Shown piece by piece: positions 8,633 to 16,862 of a stretch of 64,000 bases of DNA (position 1 is its first letter; each line of letters starts with the position of its first letter). Source of the DNA: Gracilimonas sp040882225 (GTDB lineage: Bacteria > Bacteroidota > Rhodothermia > Balneolales > Balneolaceae); contig JBBEBR010000022.1 of assembly GCA_040882225.1 (NCBI GenBank), positions 496,001-560,000 on the forward strand, read 5' to 3'. The notes under the pieces are model-generated. The model was given only the letters and a program-made list of their open reading frames with translations. It was not told the DNA's origin and searched no databases. The position numbers and the translations under genes were made by a program.

Positions 8633-11599
8633 ATGAAGAGAAGATTTTCTCATAGCAAAGAATTTTTAACAGATGGTGGAAGCGCTTCGAAAAGGGCTTT
8701 AAAAGGTATTTTAAAGTCGACTTTAAATCTATGCTTGTTAGCCTTGTTTTTACCTGCTTCTGTTTTCGCACAAAATGGAACCATCAGAGGCGAGATAAAA
8801 GATGCTTCTACTGGTGAGGCTTTAATTGGTGCGAATATTTTAATTTTAGGAACCGACAAAGGTACTTCTACCGATGTAGATGGGCGCTACATCATCCGAC
8901 GGGTACCTGAAGGTGATTACACGTTGCTTTTCAGATATATTGGATATGAGTCGCAGGAAGTTTCTATCTCACTAAGTGGGGGAGAAACGGTTACACAGAA
9001 TATGGAACTCTCAGCCACCACTTTGGAAGGAGAGGAGATTAATATTACAGCGATTCAGAGAGGACAGTCTCGGGCACTAAGTGAGCAAAGACAATCTGTG
9101 AATATAAAAGCAGTGATCTCGGCTGAACAGATAGAAGGCTTTGCCGATAATACGGTTTCTGGAGCCTTATCACGTATTGCAGGAATGGGGCATGGAGGCA
9201 CGAATATTCGTGGAGTTGGAGCCGGTGCAAGTAATGTTACCATGGACGGGCAGAGAATGGGAGCCACAGGAGGAGATCGCAGTGTAGACTTAAGCACGAT
9301 CTCTGCCGATATGGTTCAGGATCTTGAAGTTATAAAAGTGATTACTCCAGACATGGAAGCCGATGCGCTCTCCGGAGTTATAAACATAAACACCCGGCGT
9401 CCGGTTGGTGGTGAAAAGGATTTAAATATACGGCTCGGCGGCGGTGCACAGGATCGGTATCTGCGCCATTCAGGAACCAATCAAAGAGCGTCAATCAGTT
9501 ATGGTGATTCGCCTGACGACACTTATTCTTTTGGAGTAAATTTCAGCTACCAAAGAGATCCCAATGCCAGAGAAATTTTCAGAACAGATTGGGATAACGG
9601 TAATTTTGGCGAAGGCCCGGTAGATATACTGTCTGATATCGGAACGGAATTGAGTTTTGATGCCCCTGAGCGAATTGGAACCGGATTACAATTCACTTTT
9701 CAGCCAACCAATATATCTACCTATCATATACAGGGAATGTTCAATGTTCAGAATCGGGAACGGCGCGTATATGCCATGTCTTACAATCCCAGGATGGAGA
9801 ATTATACCGGTCAAACTCAAACAGGTTATCCCGATGGCGGCGGCGGCCCAAATGCGGCTAACCAAAGTACGATAGCTTATAACCCTCGTCTTGATGAATC
9901 CACCACACATCAGTATACAATTCAGGCTGGCGCAAGACACCGTTTAGAGAAGCTGGATGTGGAATATTCTTTAGGATGGGGACATGGCCGATTTAATGAC
10001 GATCAATATCGGATGGAGTTCGAGACTTTTTCCCGGCATGAATTTATTTTTGATTTAGAAGATCGATGGAATCCTACAGTGGAAGTTGCCCCGTGGAGTG
10101 AAATTCCAAATTTCCCTCAGCCTAATCAGATGATTTTCCAGTCGATGGATCATCGTATCAACAGCAACATGGATAATGATTTACAAGGCAAAATTGATTT
10201 TGAAGTACCATATAGTTTGGGAGAAATAAAATTTGGATCAAGCGCCTCATTAACTTACAAACAGGGTGTGGGTGAACGTCTGGATAGGGAGTATAGCTCG
10301 CGCCTCGATGTTTCCACATTTCAGTTAATCGAAAATGGTACCTGGCAAATATTTGACAGAGATCATTCCACATATCAGGTGCCGTGGCTTGTAGACATGC
10401 AGAAGGCAAAAGATTTCTACATCACACAAACTCCTCGTTTTACAACTGATTTGGAAGAGTGGGCTTTGAGTACAGAAACTTCCCGTTATTATGCCAATGA
10501 AAATACATTTGCGAGTTATGCCATGGCAGAGTTGGAAGTTGCCTGGTTTAAGCTGCTGGGAGGATTGCGAATGGAACATACTTCGAATAGTTATTCTGGC
10601 CGTGAAGCTGAAATAAGTGATTCCGGGATTTTCAGGGGAGCAAATGACATAGAAAGCCAGAATGGATACACCAATTTTTTTCCGAATCTTCAGCTGGTTT
10701 TCGGCCTTAGCCAGCTTACCAATATCCGATTAGCTTATTCCCGTTCTATTGGAAGGCCGAGCTTCAATCAGTTGAATCCATATGTTATGAGAAACTATAA
10801 CAATCAGACCATTCAGCAGGGAAATCCTAATCTGGACCCAATGCTGTCGAATAATTATGATTTCATGTTTGAGCATTACTTCATGAACGTAGGTCAGCTT
10901 ACATTTGGATTATTTTATAAAGACATGGAAGACTTTGTATTCTCATACTCAGAAAGAATTACTGGTGATGAAAGTGAAGATGACGCAGAATTCGTAGGGT
11001 GGAGAAGAAGCGGATACCGCAATGGAGATCGGGCAACAGTATATGGCGTGGAATTTACCTGGCAGCAAAACTTAGAATTTCTTCCAGGTTTTTTAAGTAA
11101 TCTCGGAACCTATTTCAACTATTCTTATGCGCAGTCAATTGCTGATTTAGGGCGTGGAAGGGAGCGAACAGAGCATGGACTTGCGAAATTGTTAGAAGCC
11201 TTAGGAAGGGATGTTAGTGAAGATTACAAGTATGTTACGCCGCTTTCCGGGCAAAGGCCACATGTTATAAATGCGGGGCTTGATTATCAGCAAGGAGATT
11301 TTTCATCACAAATATCCTATCAGTGGGCGGCACCGTCCATTTCTTCGTATGGAAGTAACGACAGGCAGTGGATAGCGCTCACCAATCAACCCGTTTATTT
11401 TGATCAATATAATGATGCGGCCCAAGAATTATCCTTTACAGCCCGATATTGGCTTTCAAGCAATTTTCAGGTGTGGATAGACATCTCCAATATTTTAAAT
11501 CAAACAGAAGTGAACTATTACTATGACCGAGAATATTACCCCTCAACAACACGATTGAGAGGGAGAGAACTTAGTGCCGGAATTAGATACAGGCTTTAG
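8633..11599 (+). CDS. TonB-dependent outer-membrane receptor (copy 3)
   Basis: A 988-residue receptor of the same broad type as the two upstream but more distant. The signal region is long (about 47 residues, ending VFAQ). Then comes a well-kept carboxypeptidase-regulatory domain (GTIRGEIKDASTGEALIGANILI...VPEGDYTLLFRYIGYE), a plug (NTVSGALSRIAGMG, NIRGVGAGASNVTMDGQRMG, VIKVITPDMEADALSGVININT) and a barrel ending LSAGIRYRL. Its own operator copy sits just upstream, so it is probably controlled separately from copies 1 and 2. The LRR gene follows after 55 bases. It likely imports pectic oligosaccharides; the exact ligand cannot be told from sequence. Confidence 0.9.
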   Translation: MKRRFSHSKEFLTDGGSASKRALKGILKSTLNLCLLALFLPASVFAQNGTIRGEIKDASTGEALIGANILILGTDKGTSTDVDGRYIIRRVPEGDYTLLFRYIGYESQEVSISLSGGETVTQNMELSATTLEGEEINITAIQRGQSRALSEQRQSVNIKAVISAEQIEGFADNTVSGALSRIAGMGHGGTNIRGVGAGASNVTMDGQRMGATGGDRSVDLSTISADMVQDLEVIKVITPDMEADALSGVININTRRPVGGEKDLNIRLGGGAQDRYLRHSGTNQRASISYGDSPDDTYSFGVNFSYQRDPNAREIFRTDWDNGNFGEGPVDILSDIGTELSFDAPERIGTGLQFTFQPTNISTYHIQGMFNVQNRERRVYAMSYNPRMENYTGQTQTGYPDGGGGPNAANQSTIAYNPRLDESTTHQYTIQAGARHRLEKLDVEYSLGWGHGRFNDDQYRMEFETFSRHEFIFDLEDRWNPTVEVAPWSEIPNFPQPNQMIFQSMDHRINSNMDNDLQGKIDFEVPYSLGEIKFGSSASLTYKQGVGERLDREYSSRLDVSTFQLIENGTWQIFDRDHSTYQVPWLVDMQKAKDFYITQTPRFTTDLEEWALSTETSRYYANENTFASYAMAELEVAWFKLLGGLRMEHTSNSYSGREAEISDSGIFRGANDIESQNGYTNFFPNLQLVFGLSQLTNIRLAYSRSIGRPSFNQLNPYVMRNYNNQTIQQGNPNLDPMLSNNYDFMFEHYFMNVGQLTFGLFYKDMEDFVFSYSERITGDESEDDAEFVGWRRSGYRNGDRATVYGVEFTWQQNLEFLPGFLSNLGTYFNYSYAQSIADLGRGRERTEHGLAKLLEALGRDVSEDYKYVTPLSGQRPHVINAGLDYQQGDFSSQISYQWAAPSISSYGSNDRQWIALTNQPVYFDQYNDAAQELSFTARYWLSSNFQVWIDISNILNQTEVNYYYDREYYPSTTRLRGRELSAGIRYRL

Positions 11600-11654
11600 T
11601 TAAGAATATATTAATACAAGAACGTGCAGGAAATACTAATCTAAGAATTGAGAT

Positions 11655-13946
11655 ATGAAGAAAGCATTTACAAAAACAAATTTTAAGAAGGCATTGCAAC
11701 CAGGGATATTTTCCGGGAAAAATGTACTTAATTATAGTTTCTCTATAATTATGGCATTATTTCTTACGGTTTCTGTGAGCACAGATGTTGTAGCTCAGGA
11801 AGGAGAGCAAGTAAACGAACAGGACTCCCTTGCTTTAGTAGCATATTATCATTCTACCAATGGTGATGAATGGGTGAATAATGCAGGCTGGCTAACAAGC
11901 GACCCTCTCTATTCTTGGGTGGGAATTGTACGCGTTGAAAATGTGAACGGAGAAGGTGAACCCGAAGACTGGCGTGTTACCAGGGTGGATATGCCTCGAA
12001 ATAATATGACCGTACCGGGTCCCATGCCTCCCGAGATAAAAGATCTTCAGTACATGCAGTGGTGGAAAGCGGATGTGAATCTGCATAGTGGAGAACTTCC
12101 TGTTGAAATTTCTGAAATGCCAAGGTTAGAGCGCCTTCTTATGCGTACTAACCTTTTTACAGGAGATGTCGCATGGAGTGAGTTTGCTAAAATGCCATCT
12201 ATGGAACAGTTCAGAATTCGTGATAATTATTTTACTGGAGAGTTACCTTCCGTTTTAGGTGGAAATGGTGAATGGTCTTCCTTAAGAAGATTATTTTTAG
12301 ACGACAACCGGTTTACCGGGCAAATACCGGAAGTGCATGCTGATTTAACCACTTTGAATCAGGTCTATTTTAGTAATAACCAGCTTACAGGGCCCATACC
12401 GGATTGGTCGCAGTTAGAAGGAATGGAATATTATCGTATCTCTGGTAATGATCTTGATCCCGGCCCCATTCCAGAATGGATTTTTGATTCTTGGGGTGAA
12501 ACTCTAATTCGATTTCAGATTCAAAATACAAACAGAACAGGATCACTCTCACCTAAAATTGCCCAAATGGAGGCTTTAGAACAGTTCGTAATTGGAGGCC
12601 TCGGAGATACAATTGGTGAAGGAGAATCGACAGCAGATATTCCGGATATGTCTTTTATGCCGAGCTTGAGACGTATCAATTTTTATGGTGGTGGTTGGAG
12701 CGGCCCACTTCCCGACTGGATTGGTGATGTAGTTTCTCTGGAAGATGTTCATTTCCAAAACATGGATATAACCGGAACCATACCCGCTAATTTAGTAGCC
12801 GCTGATGGTATCGTTTCCGTACATCTTGAAGAGCTGAACCTTGAAGGAGGTTTGCCAGAAGCATGGGCTACAGCTACCAGCCTTCAGGAAATCACACTAA
12901 TAGACAACGAAAATATGGAGGTAGGAGAGATTCCTCTCTGGATTGGAGCTAATCTTGGCTCATTAGATGTTCTGAGGCTTGCTAATGTTGGAGTAACAGG
13001 TGAGCTACCGAGCAATTTGGGCAACATTAATTTTGAATCTCTTAATCTCCGGGATAATCCGGAGCTTACCGGGCAGGTTCCATCTTGGTTTTCTCAACGA
13101 AATTATAGTCAGCTCGAAATTTCAAGAACAGGTTTAACTCTTAATGAAACTAATACCATTCCAGACTGGGTCGGTACTAAGAACAATCTATCCTATTTAG
13201 GATTAGGTGGACTTGGGTTGGAAGGTGAAATACCTGATTATTTTGGTGAAGGGCTTATCAGCGTAAACCTGAATGTTTTGGCTTTGGATGATAACAACCT
13301 AACGGGCGGAATCCCCTCATCGTTAGGGAATGTAATACGCATGGATTCCTTGAATCTTTCCAATAATAATTTGAGCGGCTCAATTCCTGAAAATCTTGCA
13401 AACGCGGGGCGGGTAACGGCCGATCTTAGTTTGTTAAGCGCCTTAATGCTTTCTAATAACATCGATCTCGAAGGCGATATTCCTTTAGCTTTTACAAACG
13501 CTGAATTTATGCGCGTACTGGAGTATGAAAATACCGGATTGTGCGAACCGCAAGATGGTTCTTACCAGGCTTGGTTAGATGGTATTCCTGATTTTGCCGC
13601 AGAGAGTTATCCAATCGCTTATTACAGTGTTAAAAATGAAAATATTTGTGGAGATGTTTCTAACGAATACAATGAAACGGTTCGTTCTTATCGCTTAAAC
13701 CAAAATTATCCGAATCCTTTTAATCCTACTACAAGCATTTCATTTGAGATACCTGAAGCTTCAAACGTAAAACTGAATGTGTATAACATGCTCGGACAAC
13801 GCGTTGCTACGTTAGTTGATGATATCAAAGTGGCAGGTGTTCATTCTATCAATTTTGATGCTTCAAATCTGTCAAGTGGCAGTTATATATATCGCTTGGA
13901 AGTGGGCGAGAAAGTGCTAACTCAATCAATGATGCTAATAAAATAA
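11655..13946 (+). CDS. Secreted plant-type leucine-rich-repeat protein with sorting domain
   Basis: A 763-residue exported protein; the signal region ends TDVVAQ near residue 48. The start of the mature part (DSLALVAYYHSTNGDEWVNNAGWL) looks like the N-cap of plant LRR proteins. About twenty LRR units follow to residue 620, many with the plant-style L-x-G-x-IP core (FTGQIPEV, LTGPIPDW, ITGTIPANL, LTGGIPSSLGN, LSGSIPENL). Residues about 683-763 are the sorting domain (LNQNYPNPFNPTTSI...SMMLIK). LRR proteins of this shape bind ligands and have no enzyme activity. Within a pectin locus it may hold pectin or partner enzymes at the surface, but that is inference. Strong terminators follow it. Confidence 0.85.
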   Translation: MKKAFTKTNFKKALQPGIFSGKNVLNYSFSIIMALFLTVSVSTDVVAQEGEQVNEQDSLALVAYYHSTNGDEWVNNAGWLTSDPLYSWVGIVRVENVNGEGEPEDWRVTRVDMPRNNMTVPGPMPPEIKDLQYMQWWKADVNLHSGELPVEISEMPRLERLLMRTNLFTGDVAWSEFAKMPSMEQFRIRDNYFTGELPSVLGGNGEWSSLRRLFLDDNRFTGQIPEVHADLTTLNQVYFSNNQLTGPIPDWSQLEGMEYYRISGNDLDPGPIPEWIFDSWGETLIRFQIQNTNRTGSLSPKIAQMEALEQFVIGGLGDTIGEGESTADIPDMSFMPSLRRINFYGGGWSGPLPDWIGDVVSLEDVHFQNMDITGTIPANLVAADGIVSVHLEELNLEGGLPEAWATATSLQEITLIDNENMEVGEIPLWIGANLGSLDVLRLANVGVTGELPSNLGNINFESLNLRDNPELTGQVPSWFSQRNYSQLEISRTGLTLNETNTIPDWVGTKNNLSYLGLGGLGLEGEIPDYFGEGLISVNLNVLALDDNNLTGGIPSSLGNVIRMDSLNLSNNNLSGSIPENLANAGRVTADLSLLSALMLSNNIDLEGDIPLAFTNAEFMRVLEYENTGLCEPQDGSYQAWLDGIPDFAAESYPIAYYSVKNENICGDVSNEYNETVRSYRLNQNYPNPFNPTTSISFEIPEASNVKLNVYNMLGQRVATLVDDIKVAGVHSINFDASNLSSGSYIYRLEVGEKVLTQSMMLIK

Positions 13947-13962
13947 AATGAGGTACCCGAAG

Positions 13963-13985
13963 ATATCTCAACATTGATGAGATAT
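13963..13985. other. Hairpin in the 3' region of the LRR gene
   Basis: ATATCTCA (13963-13970) pairs with TGAGATAT (13978-13985) across a 7-base loop. It sits just upstream of the strong terminator and may stabilise the mRNA 3' end. Confidence 0.4.
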
Positions 13986-13995
13986 GTTACTCCTA

Positions 13996-14033
13996 AAAAC
14001 CCGTGTAGTTTTTCTTGTCTACACGGGTTTTTT
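13996..14033 (+). terminator. Intrinsic terminator after the LRR gene
   Basis: AAAACCCGTGTAG (13996-14008) and CTACACGGGTTTT form a perfect stem of about 13 pairs with a 10-base loop, followed by a T run. This is the clearest terminator on the plus strand and ends the receptor 3-LRR unit. It may act in both directions because the 5' arm begins with A residues. Confidence 0.9.
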
Positions 14034-14085
14034 ATGTTGCTGAAATAAAAAATTCAGTTATAATTGAATTTCAAATTAGATTAAT

Positions 14086-15024
14086 ATGAACGACATGATT
14101 AGAAAAAATCTGAAAACAAAACTGCTTTTATTGTTCGTCTTGTTTTTTTCTGGTAGTATCAAGCAAAGCAATCTACAAGAAGGCAGTATATATAGTTGGG
14201 GTAGCGATAGAGATAACTTAGTAAGTAATACTCCCGAAGAAAATAATTTCATCGATATTTCGGCAGGATATGGACACAGTATTGCCCTAAATAATGATGG
14301 ATCAATTCTTACCTGGGGCTCAGATAGTGACGGTCAGGTTAGCGATACTCCAACCGAGAGCGAGTTCATTGATGTAGCCGCTGGCAGTAACCATAATATT
14401 GCTTTGAGAAAAAATGGCACTCTTGTCTACTGGGGATGGAATTATCAAATGAATGAAGATTATTCCAGAGGAAATGTCCCCGCGAATGATAGCTTTATAG
14501 CTGTTTCGGCAGCTGGAAATCACAACCTGGCATTACATGAAAATGGAACAATAGCGGCATGGGGCTGGGATGTTAATGGCGTGGTAAGTAAAACACCTAA
14601 AGGTGATGATTTCATTGCCATAGCTGCGGGGCCACATCACAATTTAGCTTTAAAAAAAGATGGTACTGTTATAGCTTGGGGTGATGATATGATGGGCTCG
14701 GTAAATGATACTCCATCGGAGCCGGGCTTCGTTAAAATCGCCGCCGGCGCGCGTCATAGTTTAGCACTGCGAGAAGACGGTAGTATCGCAGCATGGGGAT
14801 GGGATTTAAGAAAGGAAGTAAGTGAAACCCCAACAGAAAGTGGATTCAAAGACATATCTGTCGGTTACACACACAGTATTGCCCTGCGTGAAGATGGTTC
14901 TATTGCCGCTTGGGGTTGGGAGCGAAATGATGACGGACAAATCGGGAAAAAACCTCCTCAAGAAGGCTTCAGCCAAATCTCAGCAGGTTTCTTCCATAAT
15001 CTTGCAATTCGAAAATCACCTTAA
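14086..15024 (+). CDS. Secreted RCC1-like repeat (beta-propeller) protein
   Basis: 312 residues: an N-terminal hydrophobic export signal (LLLLFVLFFSG, about residues 12-24), then seven tandem units of about 38-40 residues with the core xDGSIAAWGW...TPxExGFxxIxAGxxHxxALR. This is the RCC1/alpha-tubulin-suppressor type repeat, which folds as a seven-bladed propeller, so the protein is almost one complete ring with no extra domain. No catalytic motif is visible and there is no C-terminal sorting domain, unlike its LRR neighbour. It stands alone after a strong terminator and converges with the GH28 gene, four bases away. Function is unknown; propellers of this kind usually bind protein or carbohydrate. 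Confidence 0.8.
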   Translation: MNDMIRKNLKTKLLLLFVLFFSGSIKQSNLQEGSIYSWGSDRDNLVSNTPEENNFIDISAGYGHSIALNNDGSILTWGSDSDGQVSDTPTESEFIDVAAGSNHNIALRKNGTLVYWGWNYQMNEDYSRGNVPANDSFIAVSAAGNHNLALHENGTIAAWGWDVNGVVSKTPKGDDFIAIAAGPHHNLALKKDGTVIAWGDDMMGSVNDTPSEPGFVKIAAGARHSLALREDGSIAAWGWDLRKEVSETPTESGFKDISVGYTHSIALREDGSIAAWGWERNDDGQIGKKPPQEGFSQISAGFFHNLAIRKSP

Positions 15025-15028
15025 CTCA

Positions 15029-16648
15029 TTACCAAGCCTGAACCGCTCTTTTTTTCTTAACGATTTTATTCGTGAGGCCGTCTTCAAACTCAATTTGGTT
15101 GAGAGGGAAATCACTTGTGAAAATAGCCCCTGTATGCTGTCCGGTTAAAAGAAGAGGTGCTCCAGCGGCATTATCATTCAGAGTTACATTTTCAAGGGTT
15201 AGCTCGTATGTGTCTTCCACAATCATGGCGCGTTTTTCAGAATTTATTTCAACATTTTTTAGGATGAGATTTTTGGTGCGAACAATACGCGCACCTTCTT
15301 CCGAGTTGGCAACAACTATATTTTCCAGAGTCACGTTTTCCAGCCATTTTTCAGGCAACCCGATCAGCTCAATTGCTAATGGAACTCCATCAATATGAAC
15401 ATCGCTGATGTGAATATTGCGAACTGTTGGTGAAGGGCCGGTAGCTTCAGGGCCTGTGTAAAAGGTGTTAAAATTAATAGCCTGATACGTGATATTCTTC
15501 ATTCGGATATCCCGGATAAAAATATTCTCAATCACATTTCCACGGCCTCTTTCGGTTTTGAAACGAATTCCACGGTCGCTGCCATCAAATAAAGCGTTAT
15601 ACACATAAACATTACGGATTCCGCCTGAAGTCTCACTTCCGAAAACAACACCTCCACTTCCTGTGCGTACTTTTCTTGCTTCAAAATTCCGAACCACCAC
15701 GTTTTCGGTTGGGATGTTTATCTCCAGAGCTTCTTCATTCAATCCCGATTTCAAAACCACGGCATCATCTCCGGTTTCAAAATGATTGTATTCTACCAAA
15801 ACATCCTTAGAAGAATCAATTACCACACCATCGCCATTTGGGGCACGAAGGCTGTTTACACTGATGTCTCGCACAATAATTCGTTCGCTGTAAATCAGGT
15901 GAATATTCCACATGGGCGAATCATTTAAAGTGATGCCTTCTACCAGAATGTCTTCCGAATTCCAAAAAACCACAAAGCTCGGCCGCATTCCTTCCATTCC
16001 TGAACCTTTACCAAAATCGCGGCGAGAGAGAGGCACTTTTGTAGCCGTAGCTCTGGGTGGGGCACCATATTCTTCGAACCATTCCCACCAATGATCTCCC
16101 TGTGCATCCAAGACACCTTTTCCGGTGATGGCGACATTTTTCACTTCGTAAGCATAAATCATAGGCGAATAATTATAAGCCTCCACGCCTTCATGCCGTT
16201 GCTGCACAACCGGCAGATAATCTTCCTTGTCCTCACTGAAATAAACAGTAGCACCATCATTCAAATGTAGATTTATATGGCTCTTTAAATGGATGGGTCC
16301 CGTTAACCAATCGCCCTCAGGAATCACCACTTTTCCACCACCCGCTTCATGCGCCGCATCTATTGCACGATGAATTGCTTCCGTGTTTTTAAAATTATTC
16401 CCATCTATTTCCTGCGCACCAAAATCTCTGATATCAAAAGTATTATCAGGAAAGGTCTGGCGCTCTAAAACCGGCATAGGAAAGGGGGCGTTTATAGCTG
16501 CTATCTCTTGGGGAACATCCGTTATCTGAGCCGCAACTTCATTTGTGTTAACAGCAAACATCCCTATAAAAAGTGCAACAAACACGAAGTATTGTAATTT
16601 TGAATTTGGTCTATTCTTTGAAGTAGGTATGAACATATTAATAAACAT
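15029..16648 (-). CDS. Secreted polygalacturonase (GH28)
   Basis: 539 residues; hydrolyses alpha-1,4-galacturonan or releases galacturonate from its end. Signal peptide to about residue 40 (EVAAQ). The fold is a right-handed beta-helix beginning FDIRDFGA...NTEAIHRAIDAAHEAGGGKVVIPEG. GH28 signatures are visible in order: SPMWNIHLIY, NGDGVVIDSS (Asp of the NxD motif), TGDDAVVLKSG (the DD pair), GSGGVVFGSE in the place of GHG, and GIRFKTERGRG in the place of RIK. Those last two substitutions are as in many bacterial rhamnogalacturonan/exo-polygalacturonase-like members, so the exact substrate could be a modified pectin. Divergent from the PL2-like gene; the shared 214-base gap holds operator copy 3. 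ATG at 16636 is an alternative start. Confidence 0.86.
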   Translation of the reverse strand: MFINMFIPTSKNRPNSKLQYFVFVALFIGMFAVNTNEVAAQITDVPQEIAAINAPFPMPVLERQTFPDNTFDIRDFGAQEIDGNNFKNTEAIHRAIDAAHEAGGGKVVIPEGDWLTGPIHLKSHINLHLNDGATVYFSEDKEDYLPVVQQRHEGVEAYNYSPMIYAYEVKNVAITGKGVLDAQGDHWWEWFEEYGAPPRATATKVPLSRRDFGKGSGMEGMRPSFVVFWNSEDILVEGITLNDSPMWNIHLIYSERIIVRDISVNSLRAPNGDGVVIDSSKDVLVEYNHFETGDDAVVLKSGLNEEALEINIPTENVVVRNFEARKVRTGSGGVVFGSETSGGIRNVYVYNALFDGSDRGIRFKTERGRGNVIENIFIRDIRMKNITYQAINFNTFYTGPEATGPSPTVRNIHISDVHIDGVPLAIELIGLPEKWLENVTLENIVVANSEEGARIVRTKNLILKNVEINSEKRAMIVEDTYELTLENVTLNDNAAGAPLLLTGQHTGAIFTSDFPLNQIEFEDGLTNKIVKKKRAVQAW

Positions 16649-16672
16649 AAAATTGAATGTGGTTAAAAGAAA

Positions 16673-16682
16673 AAAGCGCTTT
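16673..16682. promoter_or_regulatory. AGCGCT-centred palindrome in the GH28/PL2 divergent gap
   Basis: AAAGCGCTTT, followed by CATT, is close to the GH28 start on the minus side and resembles LacI/CcpA-type operators. It is 100 bases from operator copy 3. Confidence 0.35.
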
Positions 16683-16744
16683 CATTCTTATATACATGCA
16701 CAGTCTACCAGTTGTTTTTTCATCAACTAACAAGAAAATATTAG

Positions 16745-16783
16745 TACTTAAGTAGAAATAAACATGTTTAAGTTACCGGTTAA
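16745..16783. promoter_or_regulatory. Divergent regulatory block: TACTTAAGTA palindrome plus operator copy 3
   Basis: TACTTAAGTA (16745-16754) is a perfect palindrome also found at 18601-18610. Operator-like GTTACCGGTTAA is at 16772-16783, one mismatch from the other three copies. The block lies between the divergent GH28 and PL2-like genes and could control both. Confidence 0.55.
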
Positions 16784-16862
16784 TATAATTATATTAACCA
16801 CTCTTACAAACCATATTTAGAATGTAATACATTACCTCAAACTAAAGCAGCTACTAAATAAT

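Noticed and set aside
14200..15010. Tandem repeat in the RCC1 gene considered as a CRISPR-like or DNA satellite array
   Set aside because: The repeats are degenerate at the DNA level and are explained by protein repeat units of about 39 codons.
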